From Mogibacterium sp. (GTDB lineage: Bacteria; Bacillota; Clostridia; Peptostreptococcales; Anaerovoracaceae), in assembly GCA_024403035.1 (NCBI GenBank), contig JAKSSP010000002.1, positions 1 through 64,000 on the forward strand: a DNA stretch of 64,000 bases, read 5' to 3'. The notes beneath the pieces were generated by a model. It was given only the letters and a program-made list of their open reading frames with translations, did not search any database and was not told the DNA's origin. Positions 18,264 through 26,195 of this stretch are shown here, piece by piece. A program made the position numbers and the translations under genes. The first letter of the stretch is position 1, and the number at the start of each line of letters is the position of its first letter.

Positions 18264-19496
18264 CTAAAACACGAAATTGCCGTTCCTGAATACCGGAATC
18301 TCCTCACCGTCATGAGTGATTCCGGTGATTTCAAGATCAGCGGAACCGACCATAAAGTCGACATGTGTCATCGAAGAATTGACGCCCTTTGCTTTGAAAT
18401 CATCCTCGGTCATGGTATCAACTCCCTCTATGCAAGGATATGCCTCGCCGAACGCAAAATGGCATGCAGCGTTCTCATCGAACAAAGTGTTGAGGAAGAG
18501 CACACCTGACTTGTTGATAGGCGAATCATATGGCACAAGAGCTACCTCTCCGAAATATGAAGCTCCCTCATCAACAGCGATGGCTTCCTTCAGGATATCC
18601 TCGCCCTTTTCTGCATGCACCTCAACGATCTTTCCGTCCTTTACTTTGAAACTGAATCCATCAACTAAAGATCCATTGAGGCTGAGCGGCTTGGTTGCAA
18701 CAAGAGTGCCGTTCATTGTGCGTCTGTCCGGAACCGTGAATACTTCTTCTGTAGGTATGTTGGCAGCAAACATTGTGCCGTTCGGTCCCTTCTCCTCCCC
18801 GCCGGTCCAGATATGTCCTTCCGCGAGATCGAAAGTCACATCAGTACCTGCGGAGTTCTTATATTTCAGTGTCTTGAATCTGTATCCGTTCATGATGTCG
18901 ACGTGCCTTTTGATCTCATCGACATGATTCTTCCAGTTTTTGATGGCATCTCCTCCATCAACTCTGCAGGCCTTCAGTATCTCTTTCCATAATCTTTCAA
19001 CTGCATCATCCTCGCTGAGTTCAGGAAAAACAGCCTTTGCCCAGGCCCTTGAAGGTACCGAGCATACGGTCCACGGGCACTCGCTCCTCATCATCCTCTT
19101 GCGGTATGCCTCCAGAGGTTTTGCGGCACTTTTCTGCGCTCTCGTGATACGGTCAGGATCTACGCCATTCAGGAGTTCCGGATCATCAGCGTCTATGTGC
19201 AGAAAAGCGGCTCCTTCCTCAGACAAAGTGTTGCGGAAATCTACATACCACGAGTCGACCTTGTCGAACACTTCATCAGCAGCACGCAGGTACTTCATGC
19301 GCTTGAGCTCTTCATCTTCCCACCACATTACAACTTCTTTGCAGCCCGCGTCATACGCTACCGAAGCGCAGAGTCTCGCGAAATCAGCATTTTCTATGTT
19401 GCATGTTATAACCAACCTCTGCCCCTTCTGAATATTCATGCAGGATTTTACAACAAGTTCAGCATAGTCCCTCTTAAGTTTTTCCAGTTCAGCCAT
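18264..19496 (-). CDS. M29 family aminopeptidase (AmpS/PepS type)
   Basis: Metal-dependent leucyl-type aminopeptidase of about 410 residues, cytoplasmic. Family features: YAELVVKSCMNIQKGQRLVI at the start, NSAGTDVTFDLAEGHIWTGGEE in the middle, a metal-site segment FGEVALVPYDSPI, FGEAYPCI and MTHVDFMVGS near the end. The ATG at 19496 fits the family N-terminus but has a distant ribosome site (AAAGGA 14 nt away); a TTG start at 19538 is possible and would add 14 residues. It releases N-terminal residues from peptides, in line with the peptide-use genes at 24-27 kb. Confidence 0.9.
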   Translation of the reverse strand: MAELEKLKRDYAELVVKSCMNIQKGQRLVITCNIENADFARLCASVAYDAGCKEVVMWWEDEELKRMKYLRAADEVFDKVDSWYVDFRNTLSEEGAAFLHIDADDPELLNGVDPDRITRAQKSAAKPLEAYRKRMMRSECPWTVCSVPSRAWAKAVFPELSEDDAVERLWKEILKACRVDGGDAIKNWKNHVDEIKRHVDIMNGYRFKTLKYKNSAGTDVTFDLAEGHIWTGGEEKGPNGTMFAANIPTEEVFTVPDRRTMNGTLVATKPLSLNGSLVDGFSFKVKDGKIVEVHAEKGEDILKEAIAVDEGASYFGEVALVPYDSPINKSGVLFLNTLFDENAACHFAFGEAYPCIEGVDTMTEDDFKAKGVNSSMTHVDFMVGSADLEITGITHDGEEIPVFRNGNFVF

Positions 19497-19542
19497 TACG
19501 TTATTTATATTCCTTTCAAGTGATAATTTATTATTCAAACGG

Positions 19543-20214
19543 CTACAGTGCGGTGCTTATTACTATAAGAAGCAGCCCCGTAAAGTACGTCAGGCTGTTG
19601 AACCTGACAAGCCATTTGTTGTTATTGAAAACATATCTGTACAGATTCAGATCGATATCCGAGACCATGAACAGGAACGAGCCGAGACCCAACAGCGCGT
19701 AATTTGCCCCCGGCATCATCAGCATGATAGCCAGTCCTGTTATGCCATGCATGAATATCGATGAAAGATAAAATGTCATAGGCCAGCGCATCTTGCCCAT
19801 TTTGATCTTATCCGGCCAGCGGCCGCTGGCAAATATGACAAAAGCAAGCATAACAGCCGCCACGGCATAAGTCCAGGCAAAATCCCTGAACCCGTATCCT
19901 CCGCGGTCCACAAGTACTATCTGTTCGTACAGTACGAAGCATATGTTGCCCGCAAGAAAGAAATCACCTCCTCTGCCGAAGTCAAATACCAGAAAGATAT
20001 CCCCCAGCCACGCGAGTATCAGCGCTGCCATCAGAAGCGTCTGATAGCTTGCAAAATCATATCTTTTGAAGAAGATCACGATGGCAAACACGAGGTACAT
20101 GGTTGCCATCAGGTATTTGTTTAATGCTCTGGCTTTTATATTGCCCGATGTTCTGGTCTTGAAATAGCAGCACAGAGCCAACAGGTATATTACTATAAAA
20201 ACGGTCATATTCAT
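19543..20214 (-). CDS. YhhN family membrane protein
   Basis: 223-residue protein with about eight hydrophobic segments. LAWLGDIFLVF, the glycine and aromatic pattern AGNICFVLYEQ and GLGSFLFMVSDIDLN correspond to the conserved blocks of YhhN/TMEM86 proteins, whose animal members are lysoplasmalogenases. An enzymatic role on plasmalogen lipids is plausible in an anaerobic clostridium but is inference. It lies 6 nt after the lipid-kinase remnant, so a lipid-related gene pair is suggested. Confidence 0.8.
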   Translation of the reverse strand: MNMTVFIVIYLLALCCYFKTRTSGNIKARALNKYLMATMYLVFAIVIFFKRYDFASYQTLLMAALILAWLGDIFLVFDFGRGGDFFLAGNICFVLYEQIVLVDRGGYGFRDFAWTYAVAAVMLAFVIFASGRWPDKIKMGKMRWPMTFYLSSIFMHGITGLAIMLMMPGANYALLGLGSFLFMVSDIDLNLYRYVFNNNKWLVRFNSLTYFTGLLLIVISTAL

Positions 20215-20220
20215 ACTCCC

Positions 20221-21230
20221 TTATGGATTCATGATAGGAATATCGATTATCATGTCTGGCTCAGGATATGTCGAGCACGGATGTATGTAATTGAATTTGC
20301 GGTCCGCCAGTCTGCGGAAATCATCTTTTTTGGCGATATAGTAATTACCGTGAACTACCCTGCTGTGACAGAATCCGCAGGATCCGTTGCGGCATCTGAC
20401 TACCGCAGGAATGCCCGCGCGTTCCAGAGCCGTGATCAGAGTCTCATTATTGTTTGCGACAAGCTCATAGACCGCGTCATGTATATGAACAGTGAGCCTG
20501 AACTTCTTCAGGACGTGCTCGCCTTTATTTAGCGACGGGAATCTCATAAGAGTCACCAACCTGTTCTTTTTATACAGGGTGACGACTGATACTGTGCCGT
20601 CTTCTTTGAAGCGGTCCTGAGCCGGAGCTACCATCATACCTCCGCCATAGAAGCGTCCCTTCATGGTGGAAGCCATCCATACATTCTCAAAGGTGCTTAC
20701 CTTTCCATCGACATCAGCAGTCGCTTTCTTGAGCTTATAGCTGCCCAGAAGGAGTTTGATGGCGATGTTGGAATAGCTTACAGGCTTATCTGAAGTAGCT
20801 CTCTGAATGTCACCTATCCTGCAGGTCTCACCATCGATGCCGTATCCTATACCGTTCACGAATCTTCTCTGTATTCCCTTGACAGTGATCAGCGGCAGAT
20901 TCTTCATCATCGGTCTGATGTCGATCTTCCGTCAACAGCAAGGTGCTCGTTGTCGCGGTAGAAGTCATTTCCGCTGCCGCATTTGACGTAGTATACTGGA
21001 TTTTTCAACTCATAACCGTACAAGTCATTGGCAAAGCGGTTGATCGTTCCGTCTCCGCCTGTAAGAATGACTTCATCATTCTCTTTCAGACCATCAAAGA
21101 AAGCTTTCATATCCTTGATATCCAGAAGACTAGTGAATTCACATTCAACATTGTTCTCAGCGGCTCACTGCCTGGCGTCCTGTTCGCCTTTGGAGTTATT
21201 GGTCAGCGGATTAAGTAACAGATAAATCAT
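20221..21230 (-). pseudogene. Broken lipid kinase (DAGK type) fused to a 2Fe-2S ferredoxin domain
   Basis: Translating from the ATG at 21230 (GGGAGGAG 9 nt upstream) gives a diacylglycerol-kinase-like N-terminus, LLNPLTNNSKG, then an in-frame TGA at 21165-21167. The same frame resumes with LTGGDGTINRFANDLYG (ATP-site GGDGT) and CGSGNDFYRD, and is then shifted by one base near 20925-20932. The second frame continues with FVNGIGYGIDGETCR and the kinase C-terminal lobe, then a plant-type 2Fe-2S ferredoxin with CRNGSCGFC and a fourth cysteine in IHPCSTYP. The intact gene would encode about 336 residues. Two separate lesions argue for a pseudogene rather than one read error. Confidence 0.85.
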
Positions 21231-21266
21231 TGACGTCTCCTCCCTTTTCCTCAGCTGCTTTAATAT

Positions 21267-21737
21267 TCAAATCGATTTCAGATCGGCAATGCATCTGCCG
21301 TTCTCTATTGTCATCACTGCATAGGATGGATAATAGCCCCTTCCGATCGATCCCGGATTCAGAAGCGTGATTCCCCGGCTTTCAGACAGCTGCTGACAGT
21401 GTGTATGTCCGAAGAGAGCAATATCCGCTCCGGCTTCTGCCGCCTGAGATGTCAGGGTCTCAAGATCATAGTCATACTTCACGCGTGACAAATGGCCGTG
21501 AGTAGCGTATATTGTGACTCCGCCGATTTCGCAGCAAATTGTGCTGCTTAATTCTGTCCTGAAATCACAGTTACCGCTTACCGCATAGACCGGCAGATCC
21601 GGATACTCTTCGATCACTCTTGCGATATCCCTTTCGCCGTCTCCAAGAAAGAAGCAAAGATCCGGCTTTTCCAGCTCTATCGCGGCTATCATATTTCCGG
21701 CATAGCCGTGGGAATCAGAAAAAACACATATCTTCAT
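21267..21737 (-). CDS. YfcE/MJ0936-type metallophosphoesterase
   Basis: 156-residue calcineurin-like phosphodiesterase. Metal motifs are FSDSHG (residues 6-11), GDGERD, SGNCDFR, YATHGH and GHTHC, in family order and spacing. It probably hydrolyses small phosphodiesters; the substrate is unknown. It abuts the HAD phosphatase gene with no spacer, so the two are translated together. Confidence 0.88.
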   Translation of the reverse strand: MKICVFSDSHGYAGNMIAAIELEKPDLCFFLGDGERDIARVIEEYPDLPVYAVSGNCDFRTELSSTICCEIGGVTIYATHGHLSRVKYDYDLETLTSQAAEAGADIALFGHTHCQQLSESRGITLLNPGSIGRGYYPSYAVMTIENGRCIADLKSI

Positions 21738-22565
21738 TCAGTCAATAAGTCCAAGTTTGCGGAATCCCCACTCTATTCCGTCTTCTTCTACAGCCGGGCA
21801 GACCAGATCGCTCATCTTCTTGAGCCTAGGACTGCCGTTGTCCATGCACACGCTTGTTCCAACAGCTTCTATCATCTCTAAATCCAGCATGCTGTCGCCA
21901 AAGCCAACAGTATCGGCTATATCGTAGTCGAGTTTTTTCGCAACAAGCCGGACAGCACTGCCCTTATCTATCATGCGGCTTATGACCTCGCCGAACTTGC
22001 AGTCCGGCTCTGAAAAGTCATGCGCTATGAACATAAGCTTATCACCAAGCTCCTCTTTCGCGGCTTTAAGCTGGTCATCGCTTTCATATACGTATACCAG
22101 TTTGTACACGGGTCTTCCGTCATATTCTTCAAGAGGATGCGGATCAAGTTCTACCCACACGGCCTTTATCATGCGAAGCAGGTGGATGTTTCTGCCCTGT
22201 TTCTCTTCGAGAAAACGCTTTGCTCTGTCGTCACAGTAACTGTCATCTTTTGATTCAAGTTCGATGGATACACCGTTCTCTTCAAACAGAGTTATCAGTC
22301 TGTTCTTCTGGTCTTCAGGCATCGGGCAGTCATGCAAAACGGTTTCACCCGCAAACACATAGCCTCCGCAGCTTGCTATGCCTCCGTCAAAGCCGTATTT
22401 ATACAAAGGTTCCATCATGGCATTATTGCGTCCGGAGCACAGAAAAACCTTATGCCCTCTCTCCTGAGCCGTTTTTATAGCTCTGACAGCGCTTTCAGGC
22501 GGCTCCTGGCCACCCGGAGCTGTGAGCGTACCATCTACATCCAGAAATATAAGTTTACTGTTCAT
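21738..22565 (-). CDS. Cof-type HAD hydrolase
   Basis: 275-residue phosphatase. Motif I FLDVDGTLT (nucleophile D9, acid D11), motif II FLCSGRN, C2-type cap domain in the middle, and motif IV VGFGDSMLDLEMI. The family dephosphorylates sugar phosphates or flavin/pyridoxal phosphates. It immediately precedes the phosphoesterase gene in the same transcript. Confidence 0.9.
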   Translation of the reverse strand: MNSKLIFLDVDGTLTAPGGQEPPESAVRAIKTAQERGHKVFLCSGRNNAMMEPLYKYGFDGGIASCGGYVFAGETVLHDCPMPEDQKNRLITLFEENGVSIELESKDDSYCDDRAKRFLEEKQGRNIHLLRMIKAVWVELDPHPLEEYDGRPVYKLVYVYESDDQLKAAKEELGDKLMFIAHDFSEPDCKFGEVISRMIDKGSAVRLVAKKLDYDIADTVGFGDSMLDLEMIEAVGTSVCMDNGSPRLKKMSDLVCPAVEEDGIEWGFRKLGLID

Positions 22566-22635
22566 CGTTTCCCTTCTGATCGGAACAAAGTCTGTTATAG
22601 TGATTGTATCATTTACTGCCTGTTTTCCAAAGACA

Positions 22636-23268
22636 TCAATCGGTTGCTGATACGAGCATCACTACATATCTGCTCAGGGTCTTATCATAGACACTCCAGC
22701 AGCATGTTCCATACCATTCATGTCCGGCGTCAAAATAATCTGACCAGTCTATTGTCCATTCATATATGTCAAGCGCATTTGTACCGTTTGGAAACAGAAC
22801 CTCATTTACTTTTTTGAAGTCCTCAGGCTTATTCCCTCTGCTTTGCACCGGTTCCATGACAGCATACCAGTAAGGGACTGTAGTTCCACAGTTCTCGTCA
22901 TTTGGTACCCACTCGGCGTCATACCAGACGTTGCCATAATAATCTGTCTTTACAATATTCGGACAGTAGAAAAACACCTGCGGATCCAGCGGTGAAAACT
23001 GTGCCTTATCGATGTCATAAACCAAAGGAAGAATCCGATCTGCAAGGTCATCACCAAACATTGACCGGTAGCTATCTTTATCTTCTATACTTTCTTCCAC
23101 CAGCCATTCAAAAGCAGAACGCAATGCTTCCCTGTGAGATTTCGCCCCTTCATAAGGTTTATCATCACATAGCAGATGATAGTCGACCTCACCGACAAAA
23201 TGGCGTTCTCTGTCCGAATCATATTTTTTTATAAACTCGTAGAAAGAGTCATTGTCTATTCTTTTCAT
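22636..23268 (-). CDS. Uncharacterised acidic, aromatic-rich protein
   Basis: 210-residue soluble protein without signal peptide or membrane segment. It is rich in Asp, Glu, Trp and Tyr, with an N-terminal helical part (1-70) and a C-terminal half ending with WSDYFDAGHEWYGTCCWSVYD and YVVMLVSATD. I do not recognise a characterised family, though the C-terminal pattern seems to recur in clostridial hypothetical proteins. It is separated from the tRNA operon terminator by about 80 bp and probably transcribed alone. A role as an immunity-type or house-keeping protein cannot be judged. Confidence 0.7.
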   Translation of the reverse strand: MKRIDNDSFYEFIKKYDSDRERHFVGEVDYHLLCDDKPYEGAKSHREALRSAFEWLVEESIEDKDSYRSMFGDDLADRILPLVYDIDKAQFSPLDPQVFFYCPNIVKTDYYGNVWYDAEWVPNDENCGTTVPYWYAVMEPVQSRGNKPEDFKKVNEVLFPNGTNALDIYEWTIDWSDYFDAGHEWYGTCCWSVYDKTLSRYVVMLVSATD

Positions 23269-23349
23269 AATTCATACCTGCAATATTGAGTTTATCATTC
23301 TCATTTAGCTTTCTTAGGTTTCTTTTCCGGCAGTTCTTCCCTGAAAACG

Positions 23350-23390
23350 CAAAAAAGTTGCCTGATTTATCTGGTAGACAAATCAGGCAA
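23350..23390 (-). terminator. Terminator of the tRNA operon
   Basis: Perfect 11-bp stem TTGCCTGATTT / AAATCAGGCAA with an 11-nt loop (23358-23390), then CTTTTTTGCG on the minus strand. It starts 6 nt after the initiator tRNA. Confidence 0.92.
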
Positions 23391-23396
23391 TCTATC

Positions 23397-23472
<76 letters not shown>

Positions 23473-23490
23473 TCATTAAATTGTTCGAAG

Positions 23491-23579
23491 TGGTACCGGA
23501 GACCGGACTCGAACCGGTACGGGTATCACTACCCATAGGATTTTAAGTCCCAGGTGTCTACCAATTCCACCACTCCGGC
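23491..23579 (-). tRNA. tRNA-Leu (TAA)
   Basis: 89 nt with encoded CCA and a long variable arm, typical of class II tRNA-Leu. The anticodon loop is CTTAAAA (anticodon TAA) and the T arm reads GGTTCGAGTCC. The first acceptor pair is a G-U wobble. Confidence 0.95.
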
Positions 23580-23594
23580 ATAATCTGTTAAAAA

Positions 23595-23669
23595 TGGCTC
23601 CGAGGGTGGGGCTCGAACCCACAACCTACCGGTTAACAGCCGGTTGCTCTGCCATTGAGCTACCTCGGA
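23595..23669 (-). tRNA. tRNA-Asn (GTT)
   Basis: 75 nt with encoded CCA. Acceptor TCCGAGG pairs with CCTCGGA, discriminator G, anticodon loop CTGTTAA (GTT), T arm GGTTCGAGCCC. It is the first gene of the three-tRNA transcript (Asn-Leu-fMet). Confidence 0.96.
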
Positions 23670-23697
23670 ACAGTTGCCGCTTGATTGCGACTTTGAC

Positions 23698-23738
23698 ATT
23701 ATAGTGGATTTGGGGTGTTGATGTCAACACCCCAAATC
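23698..23738 (-). promoter_or_regulatory. tRNA operon promoter embedded in a 15-bp palindrome
   Basis: TTGACA (23722-23727) and TATAAT (23698-23703) with an 18-nt spacer, about 22 nt before the first likely transcript base of tRNA-Asn. The -35 box lies at the centre of a perfect inverted repeat, GATTTGGGGTGTTGA (23707-23721) and its complement (23724-23738), with a 2-nt centre. The palindrome is not directly followed by a T run on the minus strand, so an operator or cruciform function competes with a terminator role for the upstream gene. Confidence 0.8.
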
Positions 23739-23761
23739 ACTCATTTTTCAGAAACTTTTTC

Positions 23762-24247
23762 TTACTCGGAAGCTTTGGCGAAATCCACTTCATTGCCTCT
23801 GTATCCAAGACGTATGCCTCCGTCGGTGAGAGCGTAATCGAGGATGGCGTACTTGCCCTTCCCCTCCGGCTCCCAGCCGTCAGGCATGCCGCTGTACAGA
23901 TCTTCATCGATTTCTACAATGACTATCCCCTTCTTGAGATACATGATGCGGCCTTCAAAACCGGTCCCTCCGTCCTTCAGGGACATGTATGGGCCCTTAT
24001 CCCGGAAGTCCTCATCGATCAGAAGATGCCACTGGCCTTTTTCCGCATCAAAATCACCCAGAAGAGTCTTGAGCTCTTTCATGTCTATGTCCTTCTGCCT
24101 CTGGTTGGTCAGATAAGTAGATGACTGAGCTTCTGTCTCTTCCTTCTGCTTCTCATTTTTGACGGTAAGCCCGGCAAAGGTACCTATACCTATCGCCATG
24201 ATCAGAGTTAATATAAGCCATTTTGCGATATGTCTGCTGGATCTCAT
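23762..24247 (-). CDS. Membrane-anchored hypothetical protein
   Basis: 161-residue protein with one N-terminal hydrophobic segment (about 9-28, WLILTLIMAIGIGTFAGL) preceded by arginines, so it is predicted to be anchored with an external C-terminal domain. The rest is acidic and beta-rich (GRIMYLKKGIVIVEID). I do not recognise a family. It follows the VanX-type dipeptidase gene by 7 nt and is the last gene of that operon, suggesting an accessory role at the cell surface. Confidence 0.75.
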   Translation of the reverse strand: MRSSRHIAKWLILTLIMAIGIGTFAGLTVKNEKQKEETEAQSSTYLTNQRQKDIDMKELKTLLGDFDAEKGQWHLLIDEDFRDKGPYMSLKDGGTGFEGRIMYLKKGIVIVEIDEDLYSGMPDGWEPEGKGKYAILDYALTDGGIRLGYRGNEVDFAKASE

Positions 24248-24254
24248 CCGGGTA

Positions 24255-25109
24255 CTATCCTCTCATCACCGAAGCGACTTCATCATCCAGAGCCTTGCAT
24301 TTTTCCCTGAGATCCTTGATCTCCTTTACCATCTTCATCTGCTCGGCATTTGACTTCCTTACAAGTTCCATATTGTTGTAAGGGACAGTGTTTCTTACTT
24401 CAGCGTCAAGAACTCCGCCATAGATTGGCGCGTTGTCAGTGAAGAGCCCCCACTTCTCGTCGCCGTAATCGAAGTGCCACCACTCTGACGGGAAGTTAGT
24501 GAATCCGACTTCCGTCATGACATTGTAGAGCATCCTGCGGTTGTCTCTTGCGGTGTCGTTGACGCCTTCACCTTCTCCGCCCTCTTCGTAGTATGTCGTC
24601 CATGCTCTGTTGGTGAACTCATCAAAATCGCTTCCCATGTCGAGTTCTTTTCCGTCCGGTCCTACTATAGTCAGATCGACTGCTCCGCCCGTGTTGTGGA
24701 GCGAAGGCAGCAGGATGTTGTACGACGGGAACGAGACGCAGAACATCGTCTGGTAATCGATCTCCTCAGGCGTAGCGTCAGGGAACTGCTCGACCTTTTT
24801 AGCCCTGTAATAGTCCCATAAGGCCTGCTGGACCGCTACCGGTCTGTAAGCGTCGTAAATCGAGAATTTATAGCCCTCAGGCAGCAATGCTTCGGCCTTC
24901 TCCACCATCTCGAAGACGGTCTTGCGGCACATGATGCTTGGACTTGAACCCGGAAGCGGATTCATGTTGTCCTCAGGCCATTTGTTGTACCACGAATTAA
25001 GAATGAACCTGCCATCCATGTAGACCATAGGCTCATCCGACGGGTCTGCTACAGGCAGCTTGTTGGAAAGGAATTCTATATTCGGGATAGGTTTTTTGTA
25101 ATCTACCAT
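24255..25109 (-). CDS. D-alanyl-D-alanine dipeptidase (M15, VanX/DdpX type)
   Basis: 284-residue zinc dipeptidase. Active-site residues: R89 in DAYRP, H138 and D145 in SLHNTGGAVDL, E209 and H212 in SEWWHFDYG. It cleaves D-Ala-D-Ala or similar D-dipeptides. A C-terminal coiled coil of about 40 residues (from LVRKSNAEQMKMVKEI) is an extra. No vanH or vanA/B ligase is present, so this is peptide recycling or catabolism, not glycopeptide resistance. It lies 30 nt after the M19 dipeptidase gene and before the membrane-anchored protein. Confidence 0.88.
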   Translation of the reverse strand: MVDYKKPIPNIEFLSNKLPVADPSDEPMVYMDGRFILNSWYNKWPEDNMNPLPGSSPSIMCRKTVFEMVEKAEALLPEGYKFSIYDAYRPVAVQQALWDYYRAKKVEQFPDATPEEIDYQTMFCVSFPSYNILLPSLHNTGGAVDLTIVGPDGKELDMGSDFDEFTNRAWTTYYEEGGEGEGVNDTARDNRRMLYNVMTEVGFTNFPSEWWHFDYGDEKWGLFTDNAPIYGGVLDAEVRNTVPYNNMELVRKSNAEQMKMVKEIKDLREKCKALDDEVASVMRG

Positions 25110-25139
25110 GATATTTCCTCCTTTTGTGAAATCAGATGT

Positions 25140-26123
25140 CTATCCGACAACTTCTTTTACGATCCTGTGGAAGTTCCTGAACGCGATCTTCTCGATCTCG
25201 TCTTCACGCATTCCTCTTGCTCTGAGAATATCAAAGAGGTGCGGGATCTTGCTTGAATCTTCGAGTCCGGCTGTGACTGCATCCATTCCCGAGTATACTT
25301 CAGGGTCATTAGGATCTCCGAGGAATCCGCAGAAGTCGAATCCGCAGCCTACATGGTCGATACCCATGATATCGATCATGTGCTCACAGTGATCTGCCAG
25401 CCTGTTGATATCGCCCTTTGCAGGATCTTCATCGAGGAATTCATTCCATGCGTTGAGTCCGACGCAGCCGTTTGCGTCCCTGATGGCTCTGAGCTGGTCG
25501 TCAGTCAGGTTTCTCGGATGCGAGCTGAACTTCTTGCAGTCTGAGTGCGAAGCAATGAACGGACGGCCGTCCATGATCTTAGCGATGTCCCAGAAACCTG
25601 CCTCGTTGAGGTGGGATGTGTCTACGATCATCTTCTTGTCGATCATGTGCAGAACAGCCTTCTTTCCGAGATCGCTGAGTCCTTCGGTGCTTCCCGATGC
25701 CGCGCTGTGTCCGAAGCCGTTTTCTTCATTCCATGTCAGCATGCCGTGCCTTGCACCGAAGTCATAGTACTCATCGAGTTTGGCGAATGTCGGGTCATAC
25801 GAAGCGTATGCCATGCCTTCTACTCCGATCATTATATAGAAAACTCCGTCTTCCCTGGCCTTCATCATCTCATCGTAAGTCTTTACGATCCTGAAGTCCT
25901 TAGCCTCTGCAATCTCATCGGATACACAGCTGAAGATCTCGCGAGTCCTTTTTGCGTAATCTCTGATATGAGGAGGATCCACCCAAAGTACGAATATGGA
26001 GCCCTCTACTTCACCCTTCTGAAGTCTTTCAAAATGTTGGTTGTGAAACACGTTGGTCTCACCTTTCAGTCTCTTTATAGTTACATCTGTCCAGATGTCG
26101 CTGTGTGCGTCAAAACACTTCAT
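25140..26123 (-). CDS. Membrane dipeptidase family (M19) peptidase
   Basis: 327-residue renal-dipeptidase-type zinc enzyme. FDAHSDIW supplies the first metal histidine and aspartate (H7, D9), IGVEGMAY the bridging glutamate, VDTSHLNEAGF and ASHSDCKKF later histidines, and VGCGFDF the catalytic region. M19 enzymes cleave dipeptides, often with a C-terminal D residue. I chose the ATG at 26123 because AGGAG lies 8 nt upstream; the frame runs 13 codons further without support. It is the second gene of the DUF819 operon. Confidence 0.92.
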   Translation of the reverse strand: MKCFDAHSDIWTDVTIKRLKGETNVFHNQHFERLQKGEVEGSIFVLWVDPPHIRDYAKRTREIFSCVSDEIAEAKDFRIVKTYDEMMKAREDGVFYIMIGVEGMAYASYDPTFAKLDEYYDFGARHGMLTWNEENGFGHSAASGSTEGLSDLGKKAVLHMIDKKMIVDTSHLNEAGFWDIAKIMDGRPFIASHSDCKKFSSHPRNLTDDQLRAIRDANGCVGLNAWNEFLDEDPAKGDINRLADHCEHMIDIMGIDHVGCGFDFCGFLGDPNDPEVYSGMDAVTAGLEDSSKIPHLFDILRARGMREDEIEKIAFRNFHRIVKEVVG

Positions 26124-26195
26124 TTCTTTTCTCCTGTAAAAACGGGCAGGCGCTCCGGGCATGGCCCAAAGCGCCTGTCTTTGATCAGTATTCAG

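Noticed and set aside
21165-21167. In-frame TGA as selenocysteine in the lipid kinase fusion
   Set aside because: The codon is in a variable linker, no SECIS-like hairpin is evident, and a second lesion (frameshift) is present.
24255-25109. VanX homologue as a vancomycin resistance determinant
   Set aside because: No vanH, vanA/B-type ligase or vanRS genes are present; the operon is about peptide handling.
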